DNA of 64,000 nucleotides from Mesorhabditis belari (Eukaryota; Nematoda; Chromadorea; Rhabditida; Rhabditidae): NCBI GenBank assembly GCA_958450365.1, contig CAUEEP010000740.1, positions 3,943,001 to 4,007,000 of the forward strand, read 5' to 3'. Shown piece by piece: positions 22,430 to 33,376 of this stretch (position 1 is its first letter; each line of letters starts with the position of its first letter). The notes under the pieces were generated by a model. It saw only the letters and a program-made list of their open reading frames with translations, ran no database searches and was not told where the DNA came from. The position numbers and the translations under genes were made by a program.

Positions 22430-23922
22430 TTTAAATTGTTCTGTCCCCACTGACTGGAAAACCGCCGTAATTTGCCCTCTTTTCAAAAAAGGCGATCGTA
22501 AGCAACTTGCGAATTATCGCCCGATCGCTTTGACCTCATCTATATGCAAAATAATGGAAGCTATCATTAAGGATCACATTACCACTCATTTGCTAGAGAA
22601 AAAAATTCTTAACCAAAATCAGTTTGGTTTTCTTAGGTCTAGGTCTACCTCTGATCAATTAATTTTGTCAATTCACGACTGGTTGTGGGCCAAAGCGCGC
22701 AAATCTCAAACCTGCTGTATTTTTATTGATTTTGCCAAGGCTTTTGATTCTGTAAATCATCGATTCCTTCTAGCCAAGCTTACTTCCTTAGGTATTTCTC
22801 CGCTTATAGTTAAATGGATCGAAAATTGGCTTTCCCGTCGTACTTTCCGTGTTCGTATCGGTGATACACTCTCAAACGAGTTTACCATCTCTAGTGGTGT
22901 TCCGCAAGGGAGTGTTTTAGGTCCTCTACTTTTCCGTATTTATATCAACGATATTCATAGTTCTTTAACTCCCGGTACCATGGTGCGTCTCTATGCAGAT
23001 GATTTAAAACTTTATCGCAAAATCCCCCGATCAAACACCCAATATGGTCTTTATTATCTTCAGAGAGATTTAGACTCGATCCTAAAATGGAGCATAACCT
23101 GGCAACTGAAAATTGCCGTCGAAAAATGTAGACAAGTAACATGTGGTCCTTCCCATTTTACTCTTAAGTTAGGGAATATCACTTTATCTGAAGCCACTTC
23201 TGACGACCCAATCAAAGATCTTGGTGTTTTACTTAACTTTTGAAGGCAGGGAGACCAAACAAAAGTGGCGTACTCGAGCAAAGGGCGGCAGTAGGTAATG
23301 AACGCTTTACGATAAATAGCGTTCCTCTCTTAAATTCAACACTCATATTGAACAGATGGCAAAAAAAGCTTTTCGCATCTCAAACCTTATACTTCGCGCT
23401 GTTTGTTTTCCCTCAATTGCTACTTATCGTAAAGCGTTCATTACCTACTGCCGCCCTTTGCTCGAGTACGCCACTTTTGTTTGGTCTCCCTGCCTTCAAA
23501 AGTTAATTTCTTTGGTTGAGAACCTTCAGCGTCGTTTCAGTAGGAGGGCGTATGCCCGTTGTTTCCCATCGAAAGAAATTCCTTGCTATTCTGATCGACT
23601 TACTCTTTTTGACCTTAAACCCTTATCCCATCGCCGCATTTATTTTGATTTGGTCTTATGCTATAAAATCATCTTCTCTCCTAACTCTCATCCGGAACTT
23701 AAAGGACTCTTTAAGATTTCGAATCACGCCAGAAGAACTCGTAGTCACAACTTTCAGATTACCCCCTTTCAAAGCTTTCATAACCGCCAACTGTATCATT
23801 CTTTTGCTTGTCGTGTTCCTCGTATTTGGAATAAGTTACCTTGTGATATTTTTTCGTCTCTGAACTATTTTAAATCCTCAATATATAAGCTCGATCTTGT
23901 AGCTCTGTCAATTTTAAATTAG
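22430..23922 (+). pseudogene. LINE reverse transcriptase, frameshifted and rearranged
   Basis: Motifs in order: KKGDRKQLANYRPIALTS, FIDFAKAFDSVNHR, SSGVPQGSVLGPLL, RLYADDLKLY (catalytic F/YADD), WQLKIAVEKC, then a break at 23243. The frame resumes at 23356 with MAKKAFRISNLILRA and YATFVWSPCL, the usual C-terminal extension. Between them is an inverted duplicate that replaces native sequence. The stretch between endonuclease and RT (21471-22430) is in fragments of several frames. Confidence 0.8.
23233..23506. repeat. 83-bp inverted duplication inside the RT gene
   Basis: 23233-23315 is the reverse complement of 23424-23506, with a 108-base loop. The right arm encodes the normal RT C-terminal sequence (FITYCRPLLEYATFVWSPCL). 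The left arm is its inverted copy and breaks the frame. Confidence 0.9.
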
Positions 23923-24053
23923 TTTTTAATGTCATATATACACGTGTCTAATTGTAGTTGTGTTTGTATATCAATTATCTTTCTTCGTCTACGCTGTTCA
24001 ATCTGTTTGCATTGTCACTTTTCCTTGTCGGATAAAGTATATATATATATATA

Positions 24054-24636
24054 AAACGTCAAAATTCGACAAATTTAAGGTACTCTCCGAAAAAATCCGA
24101 AAGGACTTTTCCACCAACCCAATATTATATTTTCATTCAATAACACTATTTTTTTTGGTATTTTTCTACATCTTGTATTAATAATTTTTTTTGGTGTCTT
24201 CAGTCTCATGTACACTTTATCCGTGTTGGGCACAGATTTTTCGTTATCAGGCATTTGATATTGGCCCCTTTTGCCATTAGCTCTAACTTTGAGCTGAGAT
24301 TTCTTGGTGTTGGGGTGTTTAATTTAAATATTTTTGGTATCATTAGATGCGTCAAGTCTTTCTCCGTCGAATAGTACAAAAACAATTTAAATTGAACAGC
24401 TCAATCCCAAGAAATTTGAGCTTAAAGTTAGATTGCTAATGGAAAAAGGAAGGGGCGCGTATCAAATGTCTTAGATTTTTTGTGGCCCTGATCTGTTTGT
24501 TTGATTGTTGAAGATGAAAAGAACGAGTGATATCAAAGAGATATCAAAGAGATATCAAAGTGTTCTCAAATCTCATATAGATCACTTTTTTCATCCTTGT
24601 ATAGACGGAAAACACGTTTCTTTAAGCAGCAATCAA
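24054..24636. other. No gene seen
   Basis: Spacer between the LINE tail and the cysteine-rich peptide gene. No exon recognised. Confidence 0.5.
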
Positions 24637-25576
24637 TCAGCAGCAATCCTTGCAGCAACCACATATCCCTTTCTCACAGCAACATTTTTGTTGCATACAA
24701 AGATTGCATCCTAGTGGTACTATGAAATGACTGGCAGCGGGGATCTGTAATTGAATTGTGTCCGCTATGAAACTAGCTGACTGACTAGGGAATGGCGCCA
24801 CTTAAGTTCATCTTTTTGAATCGGCCCTAACTTATCTGATAGAGTTTTGAACGTTTTGAACGATTCCAAATCTTATTTTAGTTTCACCAACGGAGCCCTG
24901 TATCGCAAGTTAGCTGGCAAAAAAGTTTAGGTCGCATTTTCAGAGCTAGCTAATATAAGCTTTCTTGCTTCACGCAAAGCATAGCGATGCAATGGTGTAG
25001 TGAATAGTGTGCACGGGCGCGGCCCATAATGAGCCTGGTTCAAATCCCTTCGGCGGGCTTTTTTGTTAAAACACTGAAACCATTTTTAAGTATTTCAAGC
25101 TCTGTAAAGAATTAGACCAATTTCCGAATTTACTTGTGCGTTTAAAAGTCCCATATGACTTCATAAAGCTTCCGAAAGACTTAAAAATGGTTTTCAGTTT
25201 TTTAACAAAAAAGATTTGATGGTGAGGGGATTCGGACCAGGCCCATTACGGGCCACACGCGGGCACACTATCTACTACACCACCGCATCACTGCGTTTAG
25301 TCGGAAGCAAGCATGCCTATATTAGCTAGCTCTGCAACCTAAACTTTTTTGTCAGATAACTTGCGATACAGGGCTCCGTTGGTAAAACTAAAATAAGATT
25401 TGAAATCAGCGTTCAAAACTCTATCAGATAAGCTTCAAAAACGTCGACTTAAGTTGGCGCCATTCCTTAATGAGAGGCTTATTGTTAGCACAAACCCGAA
25501 TAGCATCCTTTATGGCACCACTTCTAACGACGACCAACAACATAAAGACGACCAAGCATTGTAAGAAGAATTTCAT
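24637..25576 (-). CDS. Secreted cysteine-rich mini-protein (62 aa, novel)
   Basis: Two exons in phase 0. Exon 1 is 25496-25576 (27 codons): MKFFLQCLVVFMLLVVV is a textbook signal peptide, with likely cleavage after RSGA or nearby. Exon 2 is 24637-24744 (35 codons plus TGA): IPAASHFIVPLGC, then a tail with ten cysteines in 24 residues, in blocks C-x2-C, CCC, C-x-CC and CC, ending in a cysteine pair. The donor is CGG|GTTTGT, the acceptor is TTACAG|ATC, and a TTCAG acceptor lies 9 bases before the ATG (trans-splice-like). The 751-base intron is almost wholly occupied by the foldback element at 24790-25469. The cysteine pattern fits a secreted disulfide-rich or metal-binding peptide. No family was recognised, and toxin-like, antimicrobial and metallothionein-like roles are equally unproven. 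Each exon is too short to stand out alone. Confidence 0.6.
24984..25058 (+). other. tRNA-like module, left arm of foldback element
   Basis: A-box-like ATGGTGTAGTGAATAGTG, B-box-like GGTTCAAATCC, then a TTTTTT terminator at 25059-25064. Stems are incomplete, so a working tRNA is unlikely. Confidence 0.45.
25216..25294 (-). other. tRNA-like module, right arm of foldback element
   Basis: On the minus strand: A-box-like GTGGTGTAGTAGATAGTG, B-box GGTCCGAATCC, partial acceptor pairing (GATG/CATC) and a T-run (25207-25212) as terminator. It is the diverged partner of 24984-25058. Confidence 0.45.
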
Positions 25577-25945
25577 TTTCTTGTGCTGAAGACAAAAATA
25601 TTGAAAAGTTTTTGCTTTGACGCTTCTTTTATGTGGCAGCTTGTGCCATTTGAAGTTATTTAAAGAAGAGTTTATTTCGGGAAAGGAATTTCATTCCCAT
25701 TTGCATTCTCCTTTAAACCGTTTTGTGCTATATTTGGTCATACAAAACATAGATATTTCTAAATTTACCATCAGAAATGTTGGCCAGGAATAATTAGCTT
25801 TTCTGTATTCTTTTTATAGATTTTATAGTTTTTAACACGACTAACTTCTCAAAAATATCAAATTGGCTTTGGAATTTCGGGCTAGCAACAGCGTGTTTCC
25901 TGTTTCTGTGAAAAAGTTTATTCACAAGTAAAATAAAACATTGTA
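25577..25945. other. Upstream region of the cysteine-rich peptide gene
   Basis: Contains the TTCAG acceptor before the ATG and a TAAAAG box further upstream on the minus strand. No other gene seen. Confidence 0.4.
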
Positions 25946-26514
25946 TACCGTATTTTCTAATATAAAGAGGTTTATTAACAAAAAAAAAAAAAATTAAAAA
26001 AAAGAACTAAAAAAATTTCCAAATTTAAAAAAAAAGGAAGTTTTTTTTCCGGGAAGTGGGGGGGAGGAAAAAGGGGGGGGGGGGGGGGAGGGGGGGGAAA
26101 AGGAGGGGGGAAAAAAAGGGGTGGGGGGGGGGGGGGGGGAAAGATAAGGGAAGAAAGGAAAAGGGTTTAAAAAAAATTTTTTTTTTTTGTTTTTTTTAAT
26201 TTTAATTAAAAAAAAGTTGGAAGAAAAGAGGGGGAAAAAAAAAAAAAAAATTAAAAAATTTTTTTGAAATAATGTTTGAAAAAGTGGTAAAAAAAGGAAC
26301 AGAAGGGGAAAGGGAAAAAAAAAAAAAAAAAAATAAAAAAAAAATAAAAAAGGAAAAAAAATAGTGGGGTAATAAGAGGAGAAGAAAAAAAAAAAAAAAA
26401 TAAAAAAAAATAATTTTTAATTTTTTAATAAAAAAAAAACAAATTTTTTTTTTTTTATTAAATTTTAAAAAGAAAGAGTAAAAAAATACTTCCCCACCCC
26501 CAAAAAAAGGGAAA

Positions 26515-26547
<33 letters not shown>

Positions 26548-26664
26548 GAATAAGGGAAGGGGGAGAAAAAATAAATTTTAAAAAAAAAAAAAAAAAATTT
26601 AAAAAAAAGAAAAAAACCAAAAAAAAAAAAATGAATAAAATAAACAAACTTAAATTAGAAAAAG

Positions 26665-26705
<41 letters not shown>

Positions 26706-26820
26706 AAAAAAAAAAAAAAGAAAAATTGGGGATAAGGGAGAAAATTTTTAATAAAAAAAAAAAAAAATAAAATAAAAAAAAAAAGAGAAAATAATTAAAA
26801 AAGGGAAAAAAAAAAAAGAA

Positions 26821-26852
<32 letters not shown>

Positions 26853-27080
26853 AAATAAAAAAAAAAAAAAACCTAATAGTAGTGCACCCCGCCGAGCTGA
26901 GTTGATGACTATTTTACGGTTTCCAAGCTTTCACAGAAGCTCAACACTCAAATCCCCACTAGATCTCATCGTCAACTACATTTTCCGATCTCACATCGAT
27001 AGGTTCTGATAAGCGGTTCTCGAGATTTCAAGCAATTTAGGCAACGCTCAGGGTGCACTACTATTAGAGAAAATACGGTA
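25946..27080. mobile_element. TACCGTATT-family MITE interrupted by homopolymer-like sequence
   Basis: Left end TACCGTATTTTCT at 25946. The MITE body resumes at about 26873 (CTAATAGTAGTGCACC) and runs to AGAGAAAATACGGTA at 27080. The body matches the intact copy at 41680-41901 closely (shared AGTTGATGACTATTTTACGG). An intact copy is about 222 bp, so about 0.9 kb is extra. Confidence 0.75.
25976..26868. other. Degenerate A/G-homopolymer block, probable sequence artefact
   Basis: About 890 bases consist almost only of long A runs with G, T and short mixed runs, nothing like the flanking DNA. The open frame at 26465-26647 here is meaningless. It may be a real purine tract badly resolved by the sequencing, or pure assembly noise. 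Confidence 0.8.
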
Positions 27081-28193
27081 ACATCTAGAAAGGATGCGTT
27101 GAAATGTTTCTGTGAAAAAAGAACGTTTCCTTGTGAGCGATTGGTTTGAGATAAAATTGATGCGAGAAATCGTCAAATCGCCAACTTAAAGCCAAATTTA
27201 TGCTAAACATTTCTCTCCCCAATATCCATTATTTGTAGTGTTTCTTAGTCCTCTGTAGTCACTGAATCTTTGCTATTCATCGCAAAAAAAGGATCAAGCT
27301 ATTTTTAGGATGGTGATCCTTTTTAATACTTTTCGTTAATCCTTCTCTGAAGTTTCAGTGAGTAACTTTTACATAATTTCAACATAGGATTAGAGACTTT
27401 TCCATTTCTAATAGACAAGACAAGAGTTGATCTCAAAAAAAAGAAATACAAAAGACGTCAAAATTTGTGAATCTTTTTTAATCTTTTTCAATTCGGGAAA
27501 TCGTCTCAAAAATGACTTTATGGAAAGGTTAATTTGGCTAAATTGATCATCAAAAGTAAAATTCTTGGCCGGATTATTGAGTTTTTGCAAATTTTGATGA
27601 CGTTTTTAAGAAAAAAATCCATGTAGATTTAGGCGAAATGACTTTTTGAAAAGGTTAGTGAACTTCATTTCTGATTTCAAGCTTAAAATAGTAACGACAT
27701 TTTTCAGTGAAATCCTTTTCGAAAAGTTAAACCCGGATCTATTCTCTAAAAAATCTGAATCTATTTCTTGTGAGTATTAGTGAACAATGACGGGTTTCTC
27801 ATTTCAAAGAATTCATTTCCGATTTGAACTTTCCGGGTAGAGATTGAGAAAAGAATGTTTAGAGAGATTGAGAAAATGTTTAGAGATTGTGTTTTGAAAT
27901 TTGTCACTTTGTGAAAGGGATTTTTGTGTTTAAACGCATCTTTTCTAGATGTTATACAATGTTTTATTTTACTTGTGAATCAACTTTTTTTAGTAAATCT
28001 GTGGCAAATTGCCACCGCTCTGCAAAGTTAGTCAAAAATTCAATACACAAGTTAAAATTCAAAGTTGATGGATAAACTACCGTAATCAGTCACTAGACGA
28101 TATTCAGCTGTCCGTTTGTTGTAGCTTGTATACTTAAAAAACCCCGTTATTTAAGCTTTGCTTTTGAGTGAGTTTTATCCTCCTTTCTTTTTT
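27081..28193. other. No gene seen
   Basis: AT-rich. Open frames at 27408-27590 and 27887-28075 lack splice or family support. Confidence 0.5.
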
Positions 28194-28362
28194 GCTATCT
28201 TTCACCCCTTTTTCAATTGTGATTGCAAGTGTGAAGGTTACTTACTGTGATAGTGCCAGGTTGCCCCAGTTGCTCTGTGATAGTGCCAGGTTGCTCCATA
28301 GCAACCTGGCACTATCACAATTAATCTCAACACTTGCATGTGAAAAGGGGGTGAAAGATAGC
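28194..28362. repeat. Nested hairpin with perfect 20-bp inner arms
   Basis: Outer arms GCTATCTTTCACCCC (28194) and GGGGGTGAAAGATAGC (ending 28362). Inner arms 28276-28295 and 28300-28319 are a perfect inverted repeat with a 4-base loop. A third copy of TGATAGTGCCAGGTTGC lies at 28248. Either a small foldback MITE or a hairpin-RNA-forming locus. Confidence 0.8.
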
Positions 28363-29540
28363 TGATAAGGGAAAGTTGGATAAATTGAAGAAAGTTGGAT
28401 AAAGACGACCGCTATTGAACCACACCGAGACACGGTCTCACAAGAAATTATATAGATCAAAACATAAACATATATTTCTTACAAAATCAATCAATCAATA
28501 GTGTATGAATTTGGTTGAAATTTTCAAGCATGTGCTTCAAATTTCATAATAGATTTCAAGTGAAATGAAGTGAAGATGCAAGAAGATTATAAAGTAAACA
28601 ATTGGATTTATAAATGCTTAATGAAACGGAAAAGGGAATTTGAGTGTTTTTCAATAAAAGGTACGTATCAAGCTTCTTCTTTCTTCTTCTTCTTCTTCTT
28701 CTTCTGTTCTTCGTTCTGATGTTTGCCATCAAATCGGTTCATGATTTTGAGCTAGACATGGACGCTACAAACTACAATTTCAGACTACAAACCATCGTAG
28801 AAACGCGTAAAATTTATGAAAACTTTCTCCCAAAAAAAACGCGCCAATTTTAGGCTTTTGCATGACACCAAAATCAAGCCAAATCATGTTCTCTGCACGT
28901 TTTTTTTAAGGTTTCTAGTTTCGTCTCGTTGGACGAGACTACAAACGGCTATAAATAACTCGTTCTCGGAGTACAAATGGTGAATTTTCTTGGTTTTAGT
29001 TAGTTGGTTGGCTCGATTTTTTAGTAAAAAGTTTTTCCAAATATCTATTCTACGCAATTCTATAAGGGTTTGTAGTCCGACTTTGTAGAGCCAGTTTGTA
29101 GGGCCAATGTCTATTTTGAGCACTATTATCTTTTTAAAAAAACAAAATCAAACGATATTCTGGCGTTAAACGATGTCGATTCAACAAGGATTGCGTTTTT
29201 TTTTTAAAGAAATGCGTTCACGATCCGGCCAAGGGTTTCATTTGGTGCAAGTTTAAGCTTGGATAAGCAAGCGATAAGATAAGCAAGCAAATTATCGGGA
29301 ATAAATCTTTATTTTGAATTTTGTGCTCAAAGAATCAGTTCACAGATCACTTTCGAAACTACTTTAGTATCACTTTTAATGTTACTTGAAAAAGTATCAA
29401 AGCTGTTGTAAAGAAATATTCTTTGCTTGCTTGGTACTCTTGACTCAAGCCACGTTATTTCTTGTTTCGAGATATCCGATTTCACTTGAACTAAGACACT
29501 TTATTCAATAGCCGACTGACTCGGAAGTTTCGGGCTCTCA
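28363..29540. other. No gene seen
   Basis: Contains a TTC microsatellite (28675-28704). No exon recognised. Confidence 0.5.
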
Positions 29541-30050
29541 TTGCTCACGATTACAATAGTTCTTGGCTGTTTTAAAAAGTAGTCTCCAAGACTACAGCTC
29601 TGGTGAATAACCACTAAAAAGTTACCTGACTCTGAGAGCCTAAAAATTGTAAAAGCCTATATTTAAAACAGCCAAGAACTATTGTAAGCTTGAGCAATTT
29701 TCACACAAAATCGACAATTGAATTAGAAAGCGACGATAAAAACAGAAACAATTTCGTCCTAATTAGGACACAACTTTCACACGATAAAAGGAAAACAGAA
29801 AAAAGTAAAAAAAAAACATCATGAACAACAGTTGCGTTATATAGGCTTTAACACAAGATCTTCAGCTAAAAAGCTACAAAACAATAAATGATTTGGGCGC
29901 GAGATAGAATGAAGGCGCGCGGATTTCCGCAATACTTTTACAATTTTTAGGCTGTCAGAGTTAGGGAACTTTTTAGTGGCTATTTGCCACAGCTGTAGTC
30001 TTGGATAGTACTTTTTAAAACAGCAAAACAGCCAAAAACTATTGTAATCT
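29541..30050. mobile_element. Foldback MITE, ~510 bp
   Basis: Left arm starts ATTACAATAGTTCTTGGCTG; right arm ends with the complement CAGCCAAAAACTATTGTAAT. Arms are about 105 bp. A second inverted copy of the end (CAGCCAAGAACTATTGTAA) is nested at 29664-29683. Confidence 0.8.
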
Positions 30051-31530
30051 TGTCTTCTGATATCTTTTTAGAAATCTGTAGATTGATTGAACAAATCATT
30101 TATTGTTTTGTAGCTTGTTAGCTGAATATCTTTCTAGCAGTAGTTTCTAGCAACGATTTAGAAAACTTTGAATGACTTTAATGTACCAAATACTTGTTTA
30201 GTGATCTGTTTTGTGAACATGAATTCAATTCAACCCCATTCACTTGTCTTCCTTGATCTCCCAACCATCCTTTCGCAAAACTCGTAAACACCAAAATCCT
30301 ATTTAGAAACATTGCCAATAAATCGTTTCAAAGATTCCCCTCCTCAAATCCAATAATTTTTATTTCTTTTCTATTTACTCAAAAGCAATCGTGAAAATAG
30401 AAAGCTTAATCCAATATTCTATATGATTTCTTTTCGAGTTCATCAACTTCATTTTCAATGCAATAAAAACTAGCTACAACTTGCCTAATCCGATGTTCTT
30501 GCACATCTCTTTTCCACAAATTCACGTTCAATAAACTTTTCGATAATTTTTGCAGAGTGTTGTAAAAAGTGAACTTTCTCAGTTGTAGTTTTCAGAAAAC
30601 TACAAAGAAAACAAAGTTGTAGTTTTCAGAAAACTACAAACTAAAGAAAAAGGAAACTCTTCAGTGATAAACGATAAAAGAGCTTTTTAAGAATTGATCC
30701 AGTCAAGATCGATTGTCCAAATCACCTTGATCCATCTCTAAATATCCATCAGGTCCATCTGCTTTACATTTTGTCGACTCGTGATGATCTAAAGCAATAT
30801 CCGTAGTGATCGGTCGATTCCGATCGTCGTTCAATTCAAATTCAATCCAAATTCAATCCAAATTCAATTCAAACTTCAATTCAAACTTCAACCCGAATCC
30901 TATCCGCGACGTCGGGAACGGCTAGTCCTTGGTTCGAATCTTTCATTTTTGTTTTTGAACTTTGAATGAAACTTCAATCTGAATCCTATCCGGATAGTAT
31001 AAATTAGATTCTTTGACTTCTTAGAGTAAGAAGTCAAAGAATCTAATTAAGCAACTTCTTCTCCTCATTCCTTCTGAGGGCGTTTTCTTCCAACTGTACA
31101 CTTTTACAATAGAAAAATTCGCAGAAATTCCCCCGACAGAAATCTCAAATTTCACCATCAGAAGCCGATCTGTTTTTATCATTTTTCTCGTGTACAAATG
31201 GGTCGTAAATTTCTGATCGACATGGAATTTACGATCATTCCCGAGAAGAGAAGAATTCTGGAATGACATTTCTTGCTTTTCTCGTTTACACAAGAAAAAT
31301 AGATTCGTCACGTGGCTTTTGAATAAAAAATAAATAAATAAAACTGTTTACAAAACAAGAATTTCGTTTAAACGAACTGAAGGAAGTGATAGAGAAAAGA
31401 AAACTAAAAATTGATTGAGAGCATTGGGTGAATTTTGGTTCAAATCAAACGTGTAAACAGAATGTCTTGGAAGACAAATTTCACAAATAATTGTTAAATT
31501 CGGTCAAGCTAACAACAATTCCTTTTCTGA
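30051..31530. other. No firm gene; small palindromic repeats
   Basis: GTAGTTTTCAGAAAACTAC occurs twice at 30585-30640. A minus-strand ATG frame, 31021-31311 (96 codons), has no splice, family or neighbour support and is left as a possibility only. A lone B-box-like GGTTCGAATC occurs at 30932. Confidence 0.4.
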
Positions 31531-31640
31531 AGGCCAGGCTAGACCAGGCGAGACCAGGCTAGACCAGGCTAGACCAGGCGAGTCCAGGCTAGACCAGGCT
31601 AGACCAGGCTAGACCAGGCGAGACCAGGCCAGACCAGGCA
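31531..31640. repeat. 10-bp satellite ACCAGGCTAG/ACCAGGCGAG
   Basis: About ten tandem units with T/G alternation. Confidence 0.9.
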
Positions 31641-31673
31641 AAGCAAAGTTAGGTCCGGTCGAGCTAGACAAGG

Positions 31674-31960
31674 CTAGAATGTGTTCCTCGCGAGTAAGTA
31701 ATTACTCGAGTCAAATTTGCATAAGTTTTTACTCGGTTAATCGACGTTTTTTCGTCGAGTAACTACGAGTAATCCTCTTTACACTTCGAGTAAATTGAAT
31801 AAAAGGGAAAGGGATTTGCCACCAAATTATTTAAACGGCTGAATATCTTCTTAAAAAGTCGTATATAAGTCGTCGCTCGTGATTTTCGCTAAAAGTACGA
31901 TAATTTTTCCTAAGTGTGCGTTTTAAAAAAAACGCATTACTCGTGAGGAAAAGACTCTAG
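31674..31960. mobile_element. MITE, CTAGAxTGTGTTCCTC family, copy 1
   Basis: Ends CTAGAATGTGTTCCTCGCGA and TACTCGTGAGGAAAAGACTC, internal ACTCGGTTAATCGACG. Copy 2 in opposite orientation is at 57288-57581. Confidence 0.8.
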
Positions 31961-32326
31961 ACAAGGCTGGTAAGTCCGAGAAAAAATGGTGTCAAAGCAA
32001 CCCTAACATCATGGAGTTTGTAAATGTGAAGAGAACACGATTGATTTATCGATTCTTATCGAATCCAGACCAATCTTGAGTCTGATCAGAAAAAAACGCA
32101 TTACTCATGAGGAAAACACTAGACAAAGTTGGTAATTCCGAGAAAAAATGGTTTCAAAGCAACCCTAACATCATGGAGTTTGTAAATGTGAAGAGAACAC
32201 GATTGATTTATCGATTCTTATCGAATGTTGACCCTTTTCATAAACAGAATTTCCTTTTTTAACCTACAATTCTGTGACTCAACCACGCCATTTCCGAAAT
32301 TCCAGACCAATCTTGAGTCTGATCAG
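31931..32326. repeat. Tandem duplication overlapping the MITE end
   Basis: Two units begin ACGCATTACTC and contain ATCATGGAGTTTGTAAATGTG (about 31933-32095 and 32096-32326). The second carries a 74-base insertion before the shared CCAGACCAATCTTGAGTCTG end. Confidence 0.8.
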
Positions 32327-32907
32327 GCGAAATCAAGTTTCTTTTGCTTTTCAAAGACTCTTTTTCATGAAGAATTTCTGATTTCTGAGCCTAATCTCTT
32401 CATTCCTTTTCTTTTTTTTGTATTATGGGACCATCACTTTTCTGCTATTTTTGGAAATTTTTGAAAACAGCCGAAATATCACCAAAAGTCGAGGAATCTC
32501 TAAAAATGGCTGTAAATGAGCTTTTTTTCAGGGATTTACAAGCATAATTTTTGGAAAGATGAACACAAAGAATGACCAGAAGAGGGGAAAAAGAGAATTT
32601 TGAAGGAATTGAGCCAATTGCTTATTGCTAATTGAACTGTAAAAATGAACATTTCTCATCAAATGCAAAAGAAGCTTAGCATGTAGAATTTTGTAAACAA
32701 TCTTAATCCATATGAAAAAAAAATGCCGATTAATTGGCACAAGAGCATAAGTAGAAGTTAAAACGCACTAAACTCAAAGTCAGACAAAGCATACTGTAGC
32801 TCAAATCTATTTCAGTCAAATCATTTTGTTGTGACGAGCCAGATTTTCGTCATAATTTTATTAAAAAGTTCTCCAAAGTTTATTCATTTATCGAAGATGA
32901 GCAAGTA
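32327..32907. other. No gene seen
   Basis: Open frames here are short and AT-driven. Confidence 0.5.
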
Positions 32908-32972
32908 TTGGGTTGGTGAATTGAAAACTGCGGAACTTTGAACTAAAATTTATTCAACATAAAACCATAAAT

Positions 32973-33290
32973 TCATTTCAAATAATTCCCATTATTATTG
33001 ACGACTTCTGCCCATTTTACAGGCAATTTGCGGATTCCTCTTTCGTAGTAGGATTTTGGTTTTGAATCGAAAACTTCTCGAGCCAATTTTTTGACTGCTT
33101 CTTCCGAATCGAAGTGTTCTCCTGCAGGCTCATTACATGATCCGGAATAAATAGTAATCAAAAGGGGTGAGGTCCGGACTGTATGGGGAATGCGCCAAAA
33201 GTTTCCAAACAAGGCTATTTATTTTAGAGTCAGTTTTGCAACATGAGGGCGCGCGTTGTCGTGGATGAGAACGATCTTTGACTTGGAGGG
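32973..33290 (-). pseudogene. Mariner transposase C-terminal remnant
   Basis: Minus strand: VLIHDNARPHVAKLTLK contains the H-D-N-A-R-P-H motif with the third-domain catalytic aspartate. A stop and a frameshift follow. The end reads EHFDSEEAVKKLAREVFDSK and YYERGIRKLPVKWAEVVNNN, matching the usual mariner C-terminus (Y-x-x-G-I-x-x-L-P-x-x-W). The N-terminal HTH and first two catalytic regions are missing. Confidence 0.85.
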
Positions 33291-33376
33291 CCTATTCTTC
33301 TTCAGGGATTCATTCACCTTTCCCAACTGTGTGTGAGACAAGTGTGAGACTCAAAAATGGAGGACTGGAGATGTCC

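Larger units (their letters stand above)
20058..24050 (+). mobile_element. Non-LTR retrotransposon (CR1/jockey-type), decayed
   Basis: Order: intact ORF1 (20058-21005), then apurinic-like endonuclease fragments (about 21029-21470), then reverse transcriptase (about 22430-23922), then a short 3' tail ending in an (AT)n microsatellite at 24038-24053. Several frameshifts break ORF2, and an inverted duplication is embedded at 23233-23506. Endonuclease motifs (CETWLN, RGGGVILFIS, VVYRAPD) and RT motifs (AFDSVNH, SSGVPQGSVLGPLLF, YADDLKLY) place it in the endonuclease-bearing LINE group. No target-site duplication was identified by eye. Confidence 0.9.
24790..25469. mobile_element. Foldback element carrying a tRNA-like module in each arm
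   Basis: The left end GGAATGGCGCCACTTAAG is answered by CTTAAGTTGGCGCCATTCC at the right. Complementarity continues for about 270 bp per arm (shared blocks: CGGAGCCCTGTATCGCAAG, TAGCTAGCTCTG). Each arm holds a tRNA-like sequence (24984-25058 on +, 25216-25294 on -). The centre is about 100 bp. It lies inside the intron of the cysteine-rich peptide gene. Confidence 0.8.

Noticed and set aside
26465..26647. 60-residue ORF rich in Phe and Leu
   Set aside because: It comes from A-run low-complexity sequence of doubtful quality.
31531..31640. Possible CRISPR-like or regulatory array
   Set aside because: Contiguous 10-bp units without spacers; a simple satellite in a eukaryotic genome.
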